NCBI GenBank assembly: GCA_049587715.1
Contig: JBAVEL010000083.1
Span: 1-49,941 of the forward strand
DNA: 49,941 nucleotides
Direction: 5' to 3'
DNA from: JBAVEL01 sp049587715
GTDB lineage: Bacteria > Bacteroidota > Ignavibacteria > UBA10030 > UBA6906
In this document: positions 41,723-49,941 of the stretch, piece by piece
Numbering within the stretch: the first letter of the stretch is position 1
How the letters are laid out: each line of letters begins with the position of its first letter
Translations under genes and position numbers: made by a program
The notes under the pieces: generated by a model
What the model saw: only the letters and a program-made list of their open reading frames with translations
Told to the model about the DNA's origin: nothing
Database searches by the model: none

Positions 41723-42584
41723 CGAAGAGGCCGAAGATGTCCGTCGCTTCCGTGACGGCTCCCACGTCGTGGGGAAGCTCCACCAGGGGAATGCCGTGCT
41801 TCCGGGCGAGGTGCCGGGTGGCGTCGGCGGGATTATAGACGTCCTGCAGGAGGAAGCGGATGGAGGTCTCCTTCATCCTGTTCTCCAGTTCCGCGATGTG
41901 GCCCGATGCGGGGGGGATGCCGGGAAGCATCTCCACCGTGCCCAGAATCCGCATGCCGTAACGGGCGAGGAAGTAGTCGAAGATCCGGTGATACTCCACC
42001 ACGGTCTTTCCCTTCAGGGGAGCCAGTGCCCCGCTCCACTCCTTCATCTTCTCCCCCCACCTGCGCTCGAATGCCTCCCTGCGCGAGGCAAACCCCTGTG
42101 CGCCGGCCGGGTGGAGCTCCGAAAGCCGCTCGGCCACGGCGCGGGCCAGAAGGGGCACGTTCCCGGGATCCAGACAGAAGTGGGGATTTCCGTCGGGGTG
42201 GATGTCGCCGTGCGCGCGGGAGACCCCCGAGGGGGCGTCCATCAGCTTGACAAACCGGGAGAGGTCCAGAAGGCCCCGGCTTCCCACATTGATACCGGGA
42301 TTTCCCGCCTGGTTCATGAGGGCCGGGAGCCATCCGATCTCCAGTTGCGCCCCGTTGATGATGAGCAGGTCGGCCATCCGGAGCCGGGCGATGAACGAGG
42401 GGCGGGGGAGAATGGTGTGTGGATCCCAATCCCCCTGCGCGAGGGCCTCCACGCGGACGTCGGGTCCCCCCACCTGCTCCGCAATGCTTGCGATGTACGG
42501 ATATGCCGCCACGACGCGGAGCTGCTGCGCCGTGGAGGGAAGCCATGCGGCGGCCAGCAGAAGCACACACAGGCACCGTGTCAT
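41691..42584 (-). CDS. Periplasmic zinc/manganese-binding protein (ZnuA/TroA type)
   Basis: A 297-residue protein with a signal peptide (CLCVLLLAAAWLPSTAQ). It is a cluster A-I metal-binding protein: AAYPYIASIAEQVGG, His56 in DWDPHTILPRP, a short His loop with His125, His129 and His135 (RAHGDIHPDGNPH), and His199 in VVEYHRIFDY. The histidine-rich pocket favours zinc over manganese, but this is not decisive. It lies 14 nt after the outer-membrane protein gene and overlaps the permease gene. Confidence 0.92.
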   Translation of the reverse strand: MTRCLCVLLLAAAWLPSTAQQLRVVAAYPYIASIAEQVGGPDVRVEALAQGDWDPHTILPRPSFIARLRMADLLIINGAQLEIGWLPALMNQAGNPGINVGSRGLLDLSRFVKLMDAPSGVSRAHGDIHPDGNPHFCLDPGNVPLLARAVAERLSELHPAGAQGFASRREAFERRWGEKMKEWSGALAPLKGKTVVEYHRIFDYFLARYGMRILGTVEMLPGIPPASGHIAELENRMKETSIRFLLQDVYNPADATRHLARKHGIPLVELPHDVGAVTEATDIFGLFDEIVRRLALD

Positions 42585-42598
42585 GGGGCGTCCTTTCC

Positions 42599-43885
42599 TC
42601 AGAATGCGTGGGCGCCGTGCGCCCCGATGGTGATGCTTGCCTGAAGCCGGACCTGGTGGACGGTCTTCCGCTGGGGACTCCCGCCGGAAGGTGAGGGCTC
42701 AAAGCGGCTCCGGTCCAGGTCGTACTGGAGGCGAAGCCGCGAGAACTCTGTGGGGTTGTATTCGGCCATGAAGGCCCAGCGGGAGAGATCCTGCGGCAGA
42801 TCCTCCTTCATGCCGTCCACCCTGACGGTGTTCAGGGGAAGGAGATCCACCCGCACCCCCCCCCTCCACTCCCGCGAGAGCCGGGCCGTGAACTGGGCAT
42901 AGAGCCCTCCCTGGCGGGTCTCCAGCCCTGCCAGGGTCACCGCCCCTGCGGCCGACTTCTCCAGGCGGGTTCCGTCGGTGCTCCTGTGAAGGAACTCGCC
43001 CTGCAGGGCCAGGTATTGCCAGGGACCCATGGGATACCTGAGCGTGAGATCCCCCGCAAGGATGGCGGTGGAGCCGTCCACGGCGTGTCCATCCCCCTCC
43101 CCGCTGAATCCATCATCCCGGCGGGTCTTCCCGAAGGCGGCGGAGACTCCTGCCAGGAGGGCCGCTTCTCCGATGTCCGCGGAGCCCCGCAGATAGCCCA
43201 CCGCCAGGTCGGGATGGCGGCTCTCCCCCACGGCCGTGAGGCCCGAGGGATCCGCAAAGCCGCCGCTTCCGAAACTCGTTTCGTTGGACCCCTGGAGAAT
43301 CTCGGCGCCCGCCACAAGATACCAGTCCAGGGGGGGCACCCAGGTAAGGCGCAGGCCGAGCTCGTTCAGCATCTCATCCCCGAAGAAGGCGGAGTACGCC
43401 AGGGGCGCCCCCGCGAAATCCCAGTTGTGTGCATGCTGTTCGTTGATTCTGCCGAACCCGCTCAGGAACTTCCCCCCCCTGAGCCGGAAACCCGCGGGAA
43501 GGCGGCGGGTGGTGAAGTAGGCCTCCTCGATGCCGAACCCCTCCTCGGCAAGGTGGAACACCCCGCAGAGGTCGAAGTAGGGATCCACCGCCGAGGCCAT
43601 CACCAGCTCGGCGTAGTTCAGGTTGAAGCCGCGGCGGCCCTCCCCGTGCTCATGTCCGCCGTGATCCGCCCCGCCGTGTGCGTGAACAAGTCCGGGGATG
43701 AAGAGCTCCTCCATTCCGCCGTTCGACACGTTGCGGTGGAGCCAGGAGCAGTCGAGGATGAGGGAAATGTCGGGCACGAACTTTCCCTGGTCGAAGGGGT
43801 TTCCCGTGCCGGCGGGGTCTTCCTGGGCGCGGGCGGGAAGGGCGGCACACAGGCACAAGCCTGCGAAGGCCGGGAGGAGTCTCAT
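42599..43885 (-). CDS. Outer-membrane beta-barrel protein with His-rich loop, zinc-linked
   Basis: A 428-residue protein with a signal peptide (ending PARAQ) and alternating-residue beta strands ending with an aromatic C-terminal residue (GAHAF), typical of outer-membrane barrels. Residues 68-83 form a His-rich stretch (HAHGGADHGGHEHGEG) likely to bind metal on a loop. Position at the head of the ZnuA/ZnuB operon suggests it captures or admits zinc through the outer membrane. It has no visible TonB plug domain, so it would be a porin-type channel. Confidence 0.83.
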   Translation of the reverse strand: MRLLPAFAGLCLCAALPARAQEDPAGTGNPFDQGKFVPDISLILDCSWLHRNVSNGGMEELFIPGLVHAHGGADHGGHEHGEGRRGFNLNYAELVMASAVDPYFDLCGVFHLAEEGFGIEEAYFTTRRLPAGFRLRGGKFLSGFGRINEQHAHNWDFAGAPLAYSAFFGDEMLNELGLRLTWVPPLDWYLVAGAEILQGSNETSFGSGGFADPSGLTAVGESRHPDLAVGYLRGSADIGEAALLAGVSAAFGKTRRDDGFSGEGDGHAVDGSTAILAGDLTLRYPMGPWQYLALQGEFLHRSTDGTRLEKSAAGAVTLAGLETRQGGLYAQFTARLSREWRGGVRVDLLPLNTVRVDGMKEDLPQDLSRWAFMAEYNPTEFSRLRLQYDLDRSRFEPSPSGGSPQRKTVHQVRLQASITIGAHGAHAF

Positions 43886-43933
43886 AGTTCTTCCGGTACG
43901 AATGTGAAGAAGGAGCCGGCGCCGGGCAGGGCC

Positions 43934-44365
43934 CTACGCGCCGGAACCGGGGGGATTCCCGGGTGATGGCTCTTCCGCATCCTGGGGGTCTCTTCCCGCT
44001 TCCTCCCGGAGCCAATGCTCCGCCTCGGCTACGGTGGAAAAGTTGAAGAGGGGAAGCAGGCGGTTCACGGCCACCGTGGAGGCGAACTGCATCAGGTCTC
44101 CGTGCGCGTTCACATCCACGTACGCAACGGCCTTGAAGAGGCCCCGGGCCTCGGTGCTCGCGAGCTCGGCCAGCTTGAACACGTCGAATGTCCCGAGCCG
44201 GGGCCCCTCCAGCCGCTCCTCCACAAGCAGGCGGTTGCAGCTTTGGGCGGTGCACTCCCGGATGAGGTCTTGTATGTAGCCCGTGATAGTCTCGGCGGAG
44301 TTCCGCCCGGTGATGACGGCGTGCATGTACCCGGGCTTCCGCTCAAAAGAGACCGCATATGCCAT
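43934..44365 (-). CDS. STAS/SpoIIAA-like cytosolic protein
   Basis: A 143-residue soluble protein. The opening (AVSFERKPGYMHAVITGRNS) and the segment AELASTEARGLFKAVAYVDV fit the SpoIIAA/STAS-like fold found in many short bacterial proteins of unknown role. The last 20 residues are Pro/Glu/Gly-rich and probably disordered. It may share a transcript with the PepSY-like gene upstream on the same strand, 63 nt away. Confidence 0.7.
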   Translation of the reverse strand: MAYAVSFERKPGYMHAVITGRNSAETITGYIQDLIRECTAQSCNRLLVEERLEGPRLGTFDVFKLAELASTEARGLFKAVAYVDVNAHGDLMQFASTVAVNRLLPLFNFSTVAEAEHWLREEAGRDPQDAEEPSPGNPPGSGA

Positions 44366-44428
44366 GACTGCTTCTCCGTTGGTGCGTCCGGCCCGACCGG
44401 GGCACGGCCGGCGGCGGACTGTGTGGCT

Positions 44429-44935
44429 CTATTCGTCTTTTCCTTCCTCCAGAATCCTCCCGTCGGGGGCCATGGTCACCTCGAACTCCGCGACACCGGC
44501 GGTGTCCAGAAGGACTTCGAACCCGGCGGGGATCTCCATCCCATCCCTCACTTCGGTCAGGGCCATGACCCCGCGGATGACGGCCTTCGGGTAGGTCTTC
44601 CGGAGGGACTTCATGACGCGGCGGGGGAGGTCCTTGGCCTGAACGGCCCGCTCCCAGTTCAGGATGGAGCCGTCCTCGGAGATGTCGGCTTCCAGACGGC
44701 GCCCTTCCTGTGTGAACTCCAGGTCGTACACCACCACGCTGTCCTCGATCTCGCGGGTACACTCGCGGATTTCCGCGCCGGGGAACCTTGCCCTGAAGAC
44801 CTCCATGACGAGGGTCGGGGGGATCCCCGCATCGGGTGTGTCCTTCTCCTGGGCGGGGGAGGAACACGCGACCAGAAAACCGGCGAGGACGGCGGCGGGA
44901 GTCCTGAAGCGGCGGATGGAAGCCGGAATGCTCAT
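44429..44935 (-). CDS. PepSY-like lipoprotein
   Basis: Starting at the ATG at 44935 gives a 168-residue lipoprotein (signal ending GFLVACSS). An ATG at 44953 would add six residues. The body carries PepSY-like repeats: VMEVFRARFPGAEIRECTRE with YDLEFTQEGRRLEADISEDG, and VMKSLRKTYPKAVIRGVMAL with FEVTMAPDGRIL. PepSY-like domains are periplasmic and often act as inhibitors or sensors. Function is not known. Confidence 0.78.
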   Translation of the reverse strand: MSIPASIRRFRTPAAVLAGFLVACSSPAQEKDTPDAGIPPTLVMEVFRARFPGAEIRECTREIEDSVVVYDLEFTQEGRRLEADISEDGSILNWERAVQAKDLPRRVMKSLRKTYPKAVIRGVMALTEVRDGMEIPAGFEVLLDTAGVAEFEVTMAPDGRILEEGKDE

Positions 44936-45096
44936 CTTTGTCTCATCCCTCATACCGTGTGCGTTCTCCCGCCGCCCCGGCGGAGCCTGCCCCGGGGACA
45001 GGGACTCACAGCGGGTTCCCTGTGTGCGTGCACAACGGGGCGGGCAATAAACCCTTGGAGATTAGCAACGATCGGCGAGAAAGTCAAGGAAGGGAT

Positions 45097-46368
45097 ATGC
45101 CGGGAGGGGGCGGCGACATCGGAGGGGAAGAAGCCGACCGGATGCTGATGCTGCTGGACGGGAGTCCGGTGGTGCTGCCCGTGCGTCTCCTGGGCGCCTT
45201 CTCGGTGTTCAACCCCCTGGTGATGCGGTCTCTCCTGGCCACATCCTCGGGCTTTTCCGCAGCCCACGGAAACGCCTTCCCCGCAGGGATTCATCTGCGG
45301 ACCCGGGAGGATCATGAGAAGGCCACGTTGCGGGGGCTGTTCGACCTTGCATTCTCCACGGTGGCGGGAGGGGCCACCCTGGGGGGGCCGCGCCCGGGTG
45401 CGGTGACGGGGGCGCTCCGGATCTCGCATATGGACGCGGTGTCCCCGCTTCTTCCGCGGGAGGCGCGCCGGCGTGTGAGGGCGTTCGCCCCGCGCCTCGG
45501 GGACGCATATCTGGCGGCGCGGGTGGCGGCGTCCGAGGGCGTGGAAGTGGAACTCCAGACCCTCGGGACCTCGGAAAACGGCAGCCTGGACAGCTACGAG
45601 CGTTCGTTCGCCTACAGGTGGCGCAAGGCCTATGTGCGGGCCGGGGCTTCCGCAGCCGCCGGAGACCTTCTCCTCCGGGCCGGGGTCTCCTGGTCGCACG
45701 ACGATCTGGGCCTGGAGTCGGATGTGCCGCTGGAGAATCTGCAGGCGCTCCGGTTCTCCACATCGGGACGCTTCAACCTGGTGCGGGCGGGAGTGGGGGC
45801 GGAGTGGCGGCTGGGGGAACAGGTCCTTGCAGCAGGATCGGATCTGACGGTCATGGAGTCCCGGCTGGACTTCGCGTCCTCCTCGTCCTGGCTGGACCGG
45901 CAGTCTCTGCTCCGGCAGGTGTTCGCCGATCCGGCCGTGTATGCCGAGGCGGCGTTCCTCCGCCTGCCTTTCGGCGCGAGCCTGACGGCGGGGGCGAGGG
46001 TGTCGTACTTCGACCTCCCGGACCGCGTGGGAGTGGAGCCCCGGGTGGAGGCATCGTGGAATCCGGCAGAAGAGACGCGCCTTGTGATCCGCTGGGGGCA
46101 CTATTTGGGTAGAATGAGGAAAGCACGACCAACAGCCATCGTCTTCCCGCGATTCGACGTGCACCTCCCAGATGTTTGTTTCATCGGAATCATTGTTCCT
46201 CGCGCAATTGAACGCGTTCCCCCCCGGAAAAATAGAGTTGCTGAAATACCGCAGTACACCGCTTCCGAGCGGCGGATGATCCCTCCCCGAATCGTTCTAT
46301 TCCACATCAGTGAACCTCGCCTTACGCTTTTCGTTCAGCAATGCTTGCACGCGCTGACCAAAGATTGA
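45097..46368 (+). pseudogene. TonB-dependent receptor fragment, truncated at both ends
   Basis: The ATG at 45097 has AAGGA before it, but the protein lacks a signal peptide and begins in the middle of a plug domain (GGEEADRMLMLLDGSPVVL, then LLGAFSVFNPLVMRSLLATS). Normal receptors have 150 or more residues before this point. Beta-barrel strands continue to about 46105 (VEASWNPAEETRLVIRWGHY). The frame then runs another 260 nt through AT-richer DNA with no barrel character to a stop at 46368. A full receptor would need many more strands. It is most likely a relic disrupted by the arrival of the neighbouring island. Confidence 0.8.
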
Positions 46369-46408
46369 GTTGGACGAACCCTGAGCCGATCTCAACATAA
46401 GGCCCGCA

Positions 46409-48586
46409 TCAAAACAATTTCCTGCTTGGGTCACTCGGGCTTGTTTTGGCAGTGAGCTTTTTGTAGTAACGCTCTCGCTGTTTGTATTGCCTTTCAAGGA
46501 AGGGTATATTTTTGTCCCGATAATCAAGAATGAGTTTTTGAGCCCCGGTATCACGCAAGCGGCCAAGATACTGTATGAGCTTGCCCTCAAATGAGAAGGG
46601 AAAAGCGAGGACAAGACAAGTGAATCCTCGAATATCCACCCCTTCACCAAAAAACTGGCCTGTTGAAAGAATTGCCTGGTAATGGCCGTGCTCGATTTGT
46701 TGGATTTTAAATTTTCTTGTCCGTGTCGAATCATCTCCCGTAATCACTATGGTCTCGCACTTTGTTTTGAGATAGAGGTTGAGAACCTCGAGGTGTTCCT
46801 TACGCTCGCTTAGTATGAGCACTTTTTTCCCGCCCGCCGTTTCTCTCAAAACATCTTCCACGATCAATTGATTTCGCCCGGTGTCAAAACAGACAACCTT
46901 GGACAAAAGCTGGAATTGGTCGGTTGTGAACTTGAAGGGAAGGGTAAGACTCGTCGTTTTGACCACGACTTCAGCGGGTTGTGCCACTACTGGTGACACT
47001 GGAGCATAGTCTGTCGTCTCTATGCATGCGACGATGTCGCCAATGTAGATGTATATCAACTTTTCATCATTGTGCTTGCGTGTTGGCGTAGCAGTGAGAC
47101 CGTAAAGAAATTGAGGGTTGAACTGTGCGACAACCTCTCGGAATGTCGAGGCCGGGATGTGATGACATTCATCAACCACAATTGTCCCAAACCGATTCTT
47201 CAATTCTGAGAGATCACCTTTGCGACCCAGGCTTTGCAGCAAGCCGACTGTAATCTGATTGCCAATGTTCTTCTTTGTCCCAGAGTATTGACCGACGTGG
47301 GCCTTGGGTATGCCAAGAAATGCCTGGATTCGTTCAACCCACTGATCCAAAATCTGTCTGCGATGAACAAGTATCAGCGCCGGCAGTTTCCTTCTCGCAA
47401 TAAGCTCAATCCCGATAATTGTTTTACCGCTCCCTGATGGCGCTACGATTACCCCCTGTTCATGCGCAATTGCTTCTTCAACCGCCCTTGTCTGAGACGG
47501 TGTCAGTTCGATAGAAGTTCTAAACGAAACCTCATCCCAAACAGGGCGGTCGTAGAGGACTGAGTGAGTGATGCTGTGTTCGCTCAAAAACGTAGTGAAT
47601 TTGTTCAGAAACCCCCTTGGCAGCAGAACCGTATCTCCTGACTCTTGAATCAACTTGAAATATCTCTGCACTTTGTAAGTTGATTTACCGAGTCGGCGTT
47701 GCATCAAGTATTGGGTATTGAGGAAGTTCAGCTCTTCTTTCAAGAAGTCAACCAATTCCGGTGTGAGCTGCGAGCGAGCAACAGCGATGTGATTCCTAAC
47801 AGAAACAGTAAGCCGATCACCCGCAATTGAGGTTGTAGCAGATGGTCCCACTTTGTGCAGAAATAGGTTTTGATGGACCACGTGCAACTCTTGTGCAGAA
47901 TGGCGCTTGGTCCCCTCCAGAAATTGCCATTGATCCGGAAAGGGATTACCGGTTCTCAAATCGATGAAGACTGTGTTACCCTGTGCTACCGACCGGCCCT
48001 GAAATGGCAATGCGAGCAAGTTTCCAAATCCACCTTGTGAAAGACTGTCCTGGTTCGGGAAAAGCCGATCAAAGCTGATCTCTTTGTCAAATTCCGAGAT
48101 GCCGAATGCTCGGCGTGTGATCATGAGGCCGATCTGTCGGCTCTTGTAGCAGGGATATTGCTCAGAAAAGAAGATCCATGCATGCCCACCGTTTCCAGAG
48201 CGAGAACGCTCGAGATAGGCAGCGACTCCCACCTTGGCGCACTCAGCAACGAACGCCATTGCTTCCTTCCTCCAAGATTCTCCATCAAAATCGGCGGCGA
48301 GAAAGCATGATGTGTTTTCGGGGAGAATAGGATAAATGCCGACGACCTGCAGGCCAATGAGGTGCTTTCTTATCACCTCATCTGTGAGAGGTAGCGACCT
48401 CTTATTTTGAGAATCCTTCAGTGAACCGCCCCGCCGCCTATGCGCCATAAACTCGTCCCAATCGAATTCATAGGCAGGGCTGTAACCAGATCGTCCGTCT
48501 TTTTCCCAGCGGCGCGCATAGACGTCTGTTCTGCCGTGAAAGCGGGACGTGAAAAGCTCAATCTTCTTTGCATCTATCGGAGTCAT
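46409..48586 (-). CDS. TOTE-type primase fused to SF2 helicase (conflict system)
   Basis: A 725-residue protein; the ATG at 48586 is preferred over a TTG at 48601. Residues about 10-270 match the archaeo-eukaryotic primase domain of TOTE conflict systems: FHGRTDVYARRWEKDGRSGY, Asp99-x-Asp101 in AADFDGESW, the RSRSGNGGHAWIFF box (His135), and SFDRLFPNQDSLSQGGFGNL. Residues about 370-700 are a superfamily 2 helicase: Walker A APSGSGKT (Lys388), DECH box, LTATP, and QYLGRLRDTG (motif VI). Such proteins are thought to act in defence against mobile DNA. Codon and base use differ from the rest of the window. Confidence 0.92.
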   Translation of the reverse strand: MTPIDAKKIELFTSRFHGRTDVYARRWEKDGRSGYSPAYEFDWDEFMAHRRRGGSLKDSQNKRSLPLTDEVIRKHLIGLQVVGIYPILPENTSCFLAADFDGESWRKEAMAFVAECAKVGVAAYLERSRSGNGGHAWIFFSEQYPCYKSRQIGLMITRRAFGISEFDKEISFDRLFPNQDSLSQGGFGNLLALPFQGRSVAQGNTVFIDLRTGNPFPDQWQFLEGTKRHSAQELHVVHQNLFLHKVGPSATTSIAGDRLTVSVRNHIAVARSQLTPELVDFLKEELNFLNTQYLMQRRLGKSTYKVQRYFKLIQESGDTVLLPRGFLNKFTTFLSEHSITHSVLYDRPVWDEVSFRTSIELTPSQTRAVEEAIAHEQGVIVAPSGSGKTIIGIELIARRKLPALILVHRRQILDQWVERIQAFLGIPKAHVGQYSGTKKNIGNQITVGLLQSLGRKGDLSELKNRFGTIVVDECHHIPASTFREVVAQFNPQFLYGLTATPTRKHNDEKLIYIYIGDIVACIETTDYAPVSPVVAQPAEVVVKTTSLTLPFKFTTDQFQLLSKVVCFDTGRNQLIVEDVLRETAGGKKVLILSERKEHLEVLNLYLKTKCETIVITGDDSTRTRKFKIQQIEHGHYQAILSTGQFFGEGVDIRGFTCLVLAFPFSFEGKLIQYLGRLRDTGAQKLILDYRDKNIPFLERQYKQRERYYKKLTAKTSPSDPSRKLF

Positions 48587-48683
48587 GGGTTCGGAATGCA
48601 ATGCCTCTGCTGTCGTACCGTTGATTGAACAACGTACTACGTGCTCGGAGGTTATAGGATGCGGGAGGGGAGAACGTTGTCTT

Positions 48684-49595
48684 TCAACACCACTTCTTGG
48701 CGGTTCTATCCCAGTTCAAGGAGAGGGCCTTTCCCGCCATTTCGGCTTCTATGGCTGGACCGATGAATACTTGAATCACTTCGAAAATGTCACTGAAGAC
48801 ATCCCTTGTCGTAAGCCGGGTCCGCCTCTTGAAAGCATCCCAGTGATGCTGGAAATGCGCACGGCCGCCAAAATCTGAATGGAGAAGCTCTTCGGCCAAG
48901 TTCAAACTGGTTTGCCTTCGAGCAAAAGTGTTTCGAATGGCTACCTGGAGAGTCGCGCCGTCGAAATCGAATTCACTCGCAAGAAAGACTATGTCGAAGA
49001 AGTCTTTCATGCGAGTATTGAATGTTGTGAGCTTCACAATCGCCTCAAACTTCTCTGCGACAATTGTCTCTTTGGAATACGCCAGAACCTTGATCCCTTC
49101 CTTGTGAAGCAAGGTGGGATAGTCCATTTGGAGAGGATGCGGACTTATGATATCACCAAAGCCGCAGTCAATTTGGATTGTGTTCTTCGCTGATCCAATG
49201 TTGGCCGTAAGTTTGATTCGAATGCCATCGTAGTCTGCCTTTTCTTTGATCACCGCGCTTCTGACTGACTCAGGCAAAAACCTGATCCCGTCGCTCAAAT
49301 CAACAAGCACAATCTCGCGTACTACGCGTTCCAGTTCTTTGCGGTCACGTGAGATGTTGATACCGAGGAAGTCAATATCCTTTGTCGGCCTCGCTTTCTC
49401 GATGTTGTAAGCAAGAAGGAGGAAGCCACCCTTCAGGACGAACTTGTTAACATACCCCGATACCGCCAGGCGAGAGAGAAAACGCTCTTGAATGTATCGA
49501 AGCAGTAGGAAGTTGAAATCGAGGTTGGCCTTGTCCGCAATGTTCTTGAGTTTCGCGAGGACTGAGGCTGGGATATTTGTGGGCTTCTCGTTCAT
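48684..49595 (-). CDS. abiEii: AbiEii-type nucleotidyltransferase toxin
   Basis: The ATG at 49595 overlaps the stop of the upstream antitoxin gene (ATGA), so it is preferred over longer versions. The 303-residue protein has the AbiEii/AbiGii signature: FVLKGGFLLLAYN followed by RPTKDIDFLG, and a later helical segment with FNTRMKDFFDIVFLASEFDF. In type IV AbiE systems this toxin uses a nucleotide to modify a target and block growth on phage infection, with the AbiEi partner repressing it. Gene order antitoxin-toxin with a 4-nt overlap is classic for AbiE. Confidence 0.93.
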   Translation of the reverse strand: MNEKPTNIPASVLAKLKNIADKANLDFNFLLLRYIQERFLSRLAVSGYVNKFVLKGGFLLLAYNIEKARPTKDIDFLGINISRDRKELERVVREIVLVDLSDGIRFLPESVRSAVIKEKADYDGIRIKLTANIGSAKNTIQIDCGFGDIISPHPLQMDYPTLLHKEGIKVLAYSKETIVAEKFEAIVKLTTFNTRMKDFFDIVFLASEFDFDGATLQVAIRNTFARRQTSLNLAEELLHSDFGGRAHFQHHWDAFKRRTRLTTRDVFSDIFEVIQVFIGPAIEAEMAGKALSLNWDRTAKKWC

Positions 49596-49941
49596 CCCAT
49601 GATAGCTCTTACATACTGGGTCAGAATCCCTTTGACCCGGCATATGTCGGCAAATGTCATAAGCTTGTTGAGGTCTCGGTTGGGGCGTCGGAGATATTCC
49701 TTGAGACTTTCAAGAGCGATATCTTCGCCAAGCTTGTTCCGAAAGCGAAAGCAGTCGCCAATGGTCTTTTCCGGACCGTAGATCCGGATGGTTCCTGATT
49801 TCTTCTCAAAGCGCTCAACTCCGGATCTGTGCTGTTGTTTCGAAAAGTAATATGGCTCGTTGGGGGGATGGGCCAGTTTCACTGGTTTGTCAGAACGTGG
49901 AATTGCAAAGGAGACAGACGTTGGGACAAACGTCGTGAGTT
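49592..49941 (-). CDS. abiEi: AbiEi-type antitoxin, C-terminal part (5' end outside window)
   Basis: The frame is open to the window edge, so the N-terminal winged-helix part lies outside. The visible 115 residues fit the AbiEi C-terminal region: LTTFVPTSVSFAIPRS, then IRIYGPEKTIGDCFRFRNKL and ALESLKEYLRRPNRDLNKL. AbiEi neutralises the toxin and represses the operon. A GTG at 49882 is inside the conserved domain and is not the true start. Confidence 0.88.
   Translation of the reverse strand, partial: LTTFVPTSVSFAIPRSDKPVKLAHPPNEPYYFSKQQHRSGVERFEKKSGTIRIYGPEKTIGDCFRFRNKLGEDIALESLKEYLRRPNRDLNKLMTFADICRVKGILTQYVRAIMG

Larger units (their letters stand above)
46105..49941. mobile_element. AT-richer defence island (left edge near 46105, right edge outside window)
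   Basis: Base composition shifts visibly from GC-rich to AT-richer at about 46105, inside the TonB-receptor reading frame, and stays low to the window end. All genes in it are on the minus strand and encode conflict-system proteins. No integrase, transposase or terminal repeat is visible, so the mode of entry is unknown. The first 300 nt (46105-46408) hold no gene. Confidence 0.65.

Noticed and set aside
46297..46734. A 145-codon minus-strand frame past the helicase stop
   Set aside because: Most of it is an out-of-frame shadow of the helicase; the last part is open in AT-richer DNA but has no start, Shine-Dalgarno or motif of its own.

Overview
The window is GC-rich bacterial DNA up to about position 46100 and visibly AT-richer after that. 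It looks like an uncultured bacterium of the FCB (Fibrobacteres-Chlorobi-Bacteroidetes) superphylum or a related candidate phylum. The supporting features are a secreted M14 peptidase ending in a PNPFNPST-type C-terminal module, a DUF5916 outer-membrane protein, a fused CcoN-CcoO cytochrome oxidase, a TonB-receptor remnant and Tad pili. The lineage is inferred, not proven. An unexpected feature is an archaeal-type GatD/GatE amidotransferase pair.

Layout. 1-1379: tail of a histidine kinase and a secreted protein of unknown function. 1555-15633: a Tad (Flp) pilus locus in two convergent halves. The plus half has a CpaB-like protein, an FHA-CpaF ATPase fusion, TadB, TadC, an FGE-fold secreted protein, a membrane Ser/Thr kinase and a second CpaF/VirB11-like ATPase. 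The minus half has two small pilin-like proteins, prepilin peptidase, TadE, TadG-like, TadE, a small frameshifted gene and an anchored protein. No secretin or CpaE is in the window. 15799-20065: a TM2 protein, then gatE-gatD. 20177-21004: a lipoprotein paralogue of the FGE-fold protein.

21190-31494: one long, tightly overlapped cluster for cbb3-type cytochrome c oxidase (ccoI, ccoS, ccoNO fusion, ccoQ, ccoP, ccoG, ccoH and a SafE-like membrane protein), ending in an M14 peptidase. 31587-31749: a solitary initiator tRNA with its own promoter and terminator. 32131-36757 (minus): a small-ORF/nucleotidyltransferase pair, preceded by a corrinoid methyltransferase operon (MttB-family protein, reactivation protein, corrinoid protein, homocysteine methyltransferase). 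37342-40917: DUF5916 protein, rubrerythrin and a lipoprotein. 40922-44935 (minus): zinc/manganese uptake genes (outer-membrane protein, binding protein, permease, no ATPase), a STAS-like protein and a PepSY-like lipoprotein.

45097-46105 is a TonB-dependent receptor fragment that runs into AT-richer DNA at its 3' side. That DNA (about 46105 to the window end) carries defence genes: a TOTE-type primase-helicase and an AbiE type IV toxin-antitoxin pair, the antitoxin being cut by the window edge.

How the genes may work together: the kinase, the FHA-tagged ATPase and the FGE-fold proteins suggest phosphorylation control and adhesive or ligand-binding display around the Tad machine. The cco cluster gives high-affinity respiration, and rubrerythrin fits a microaerobic or anaerobic life. 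Several promoters share a TTGAC-like -35, a 17-bp spacer and a TATATT -10.
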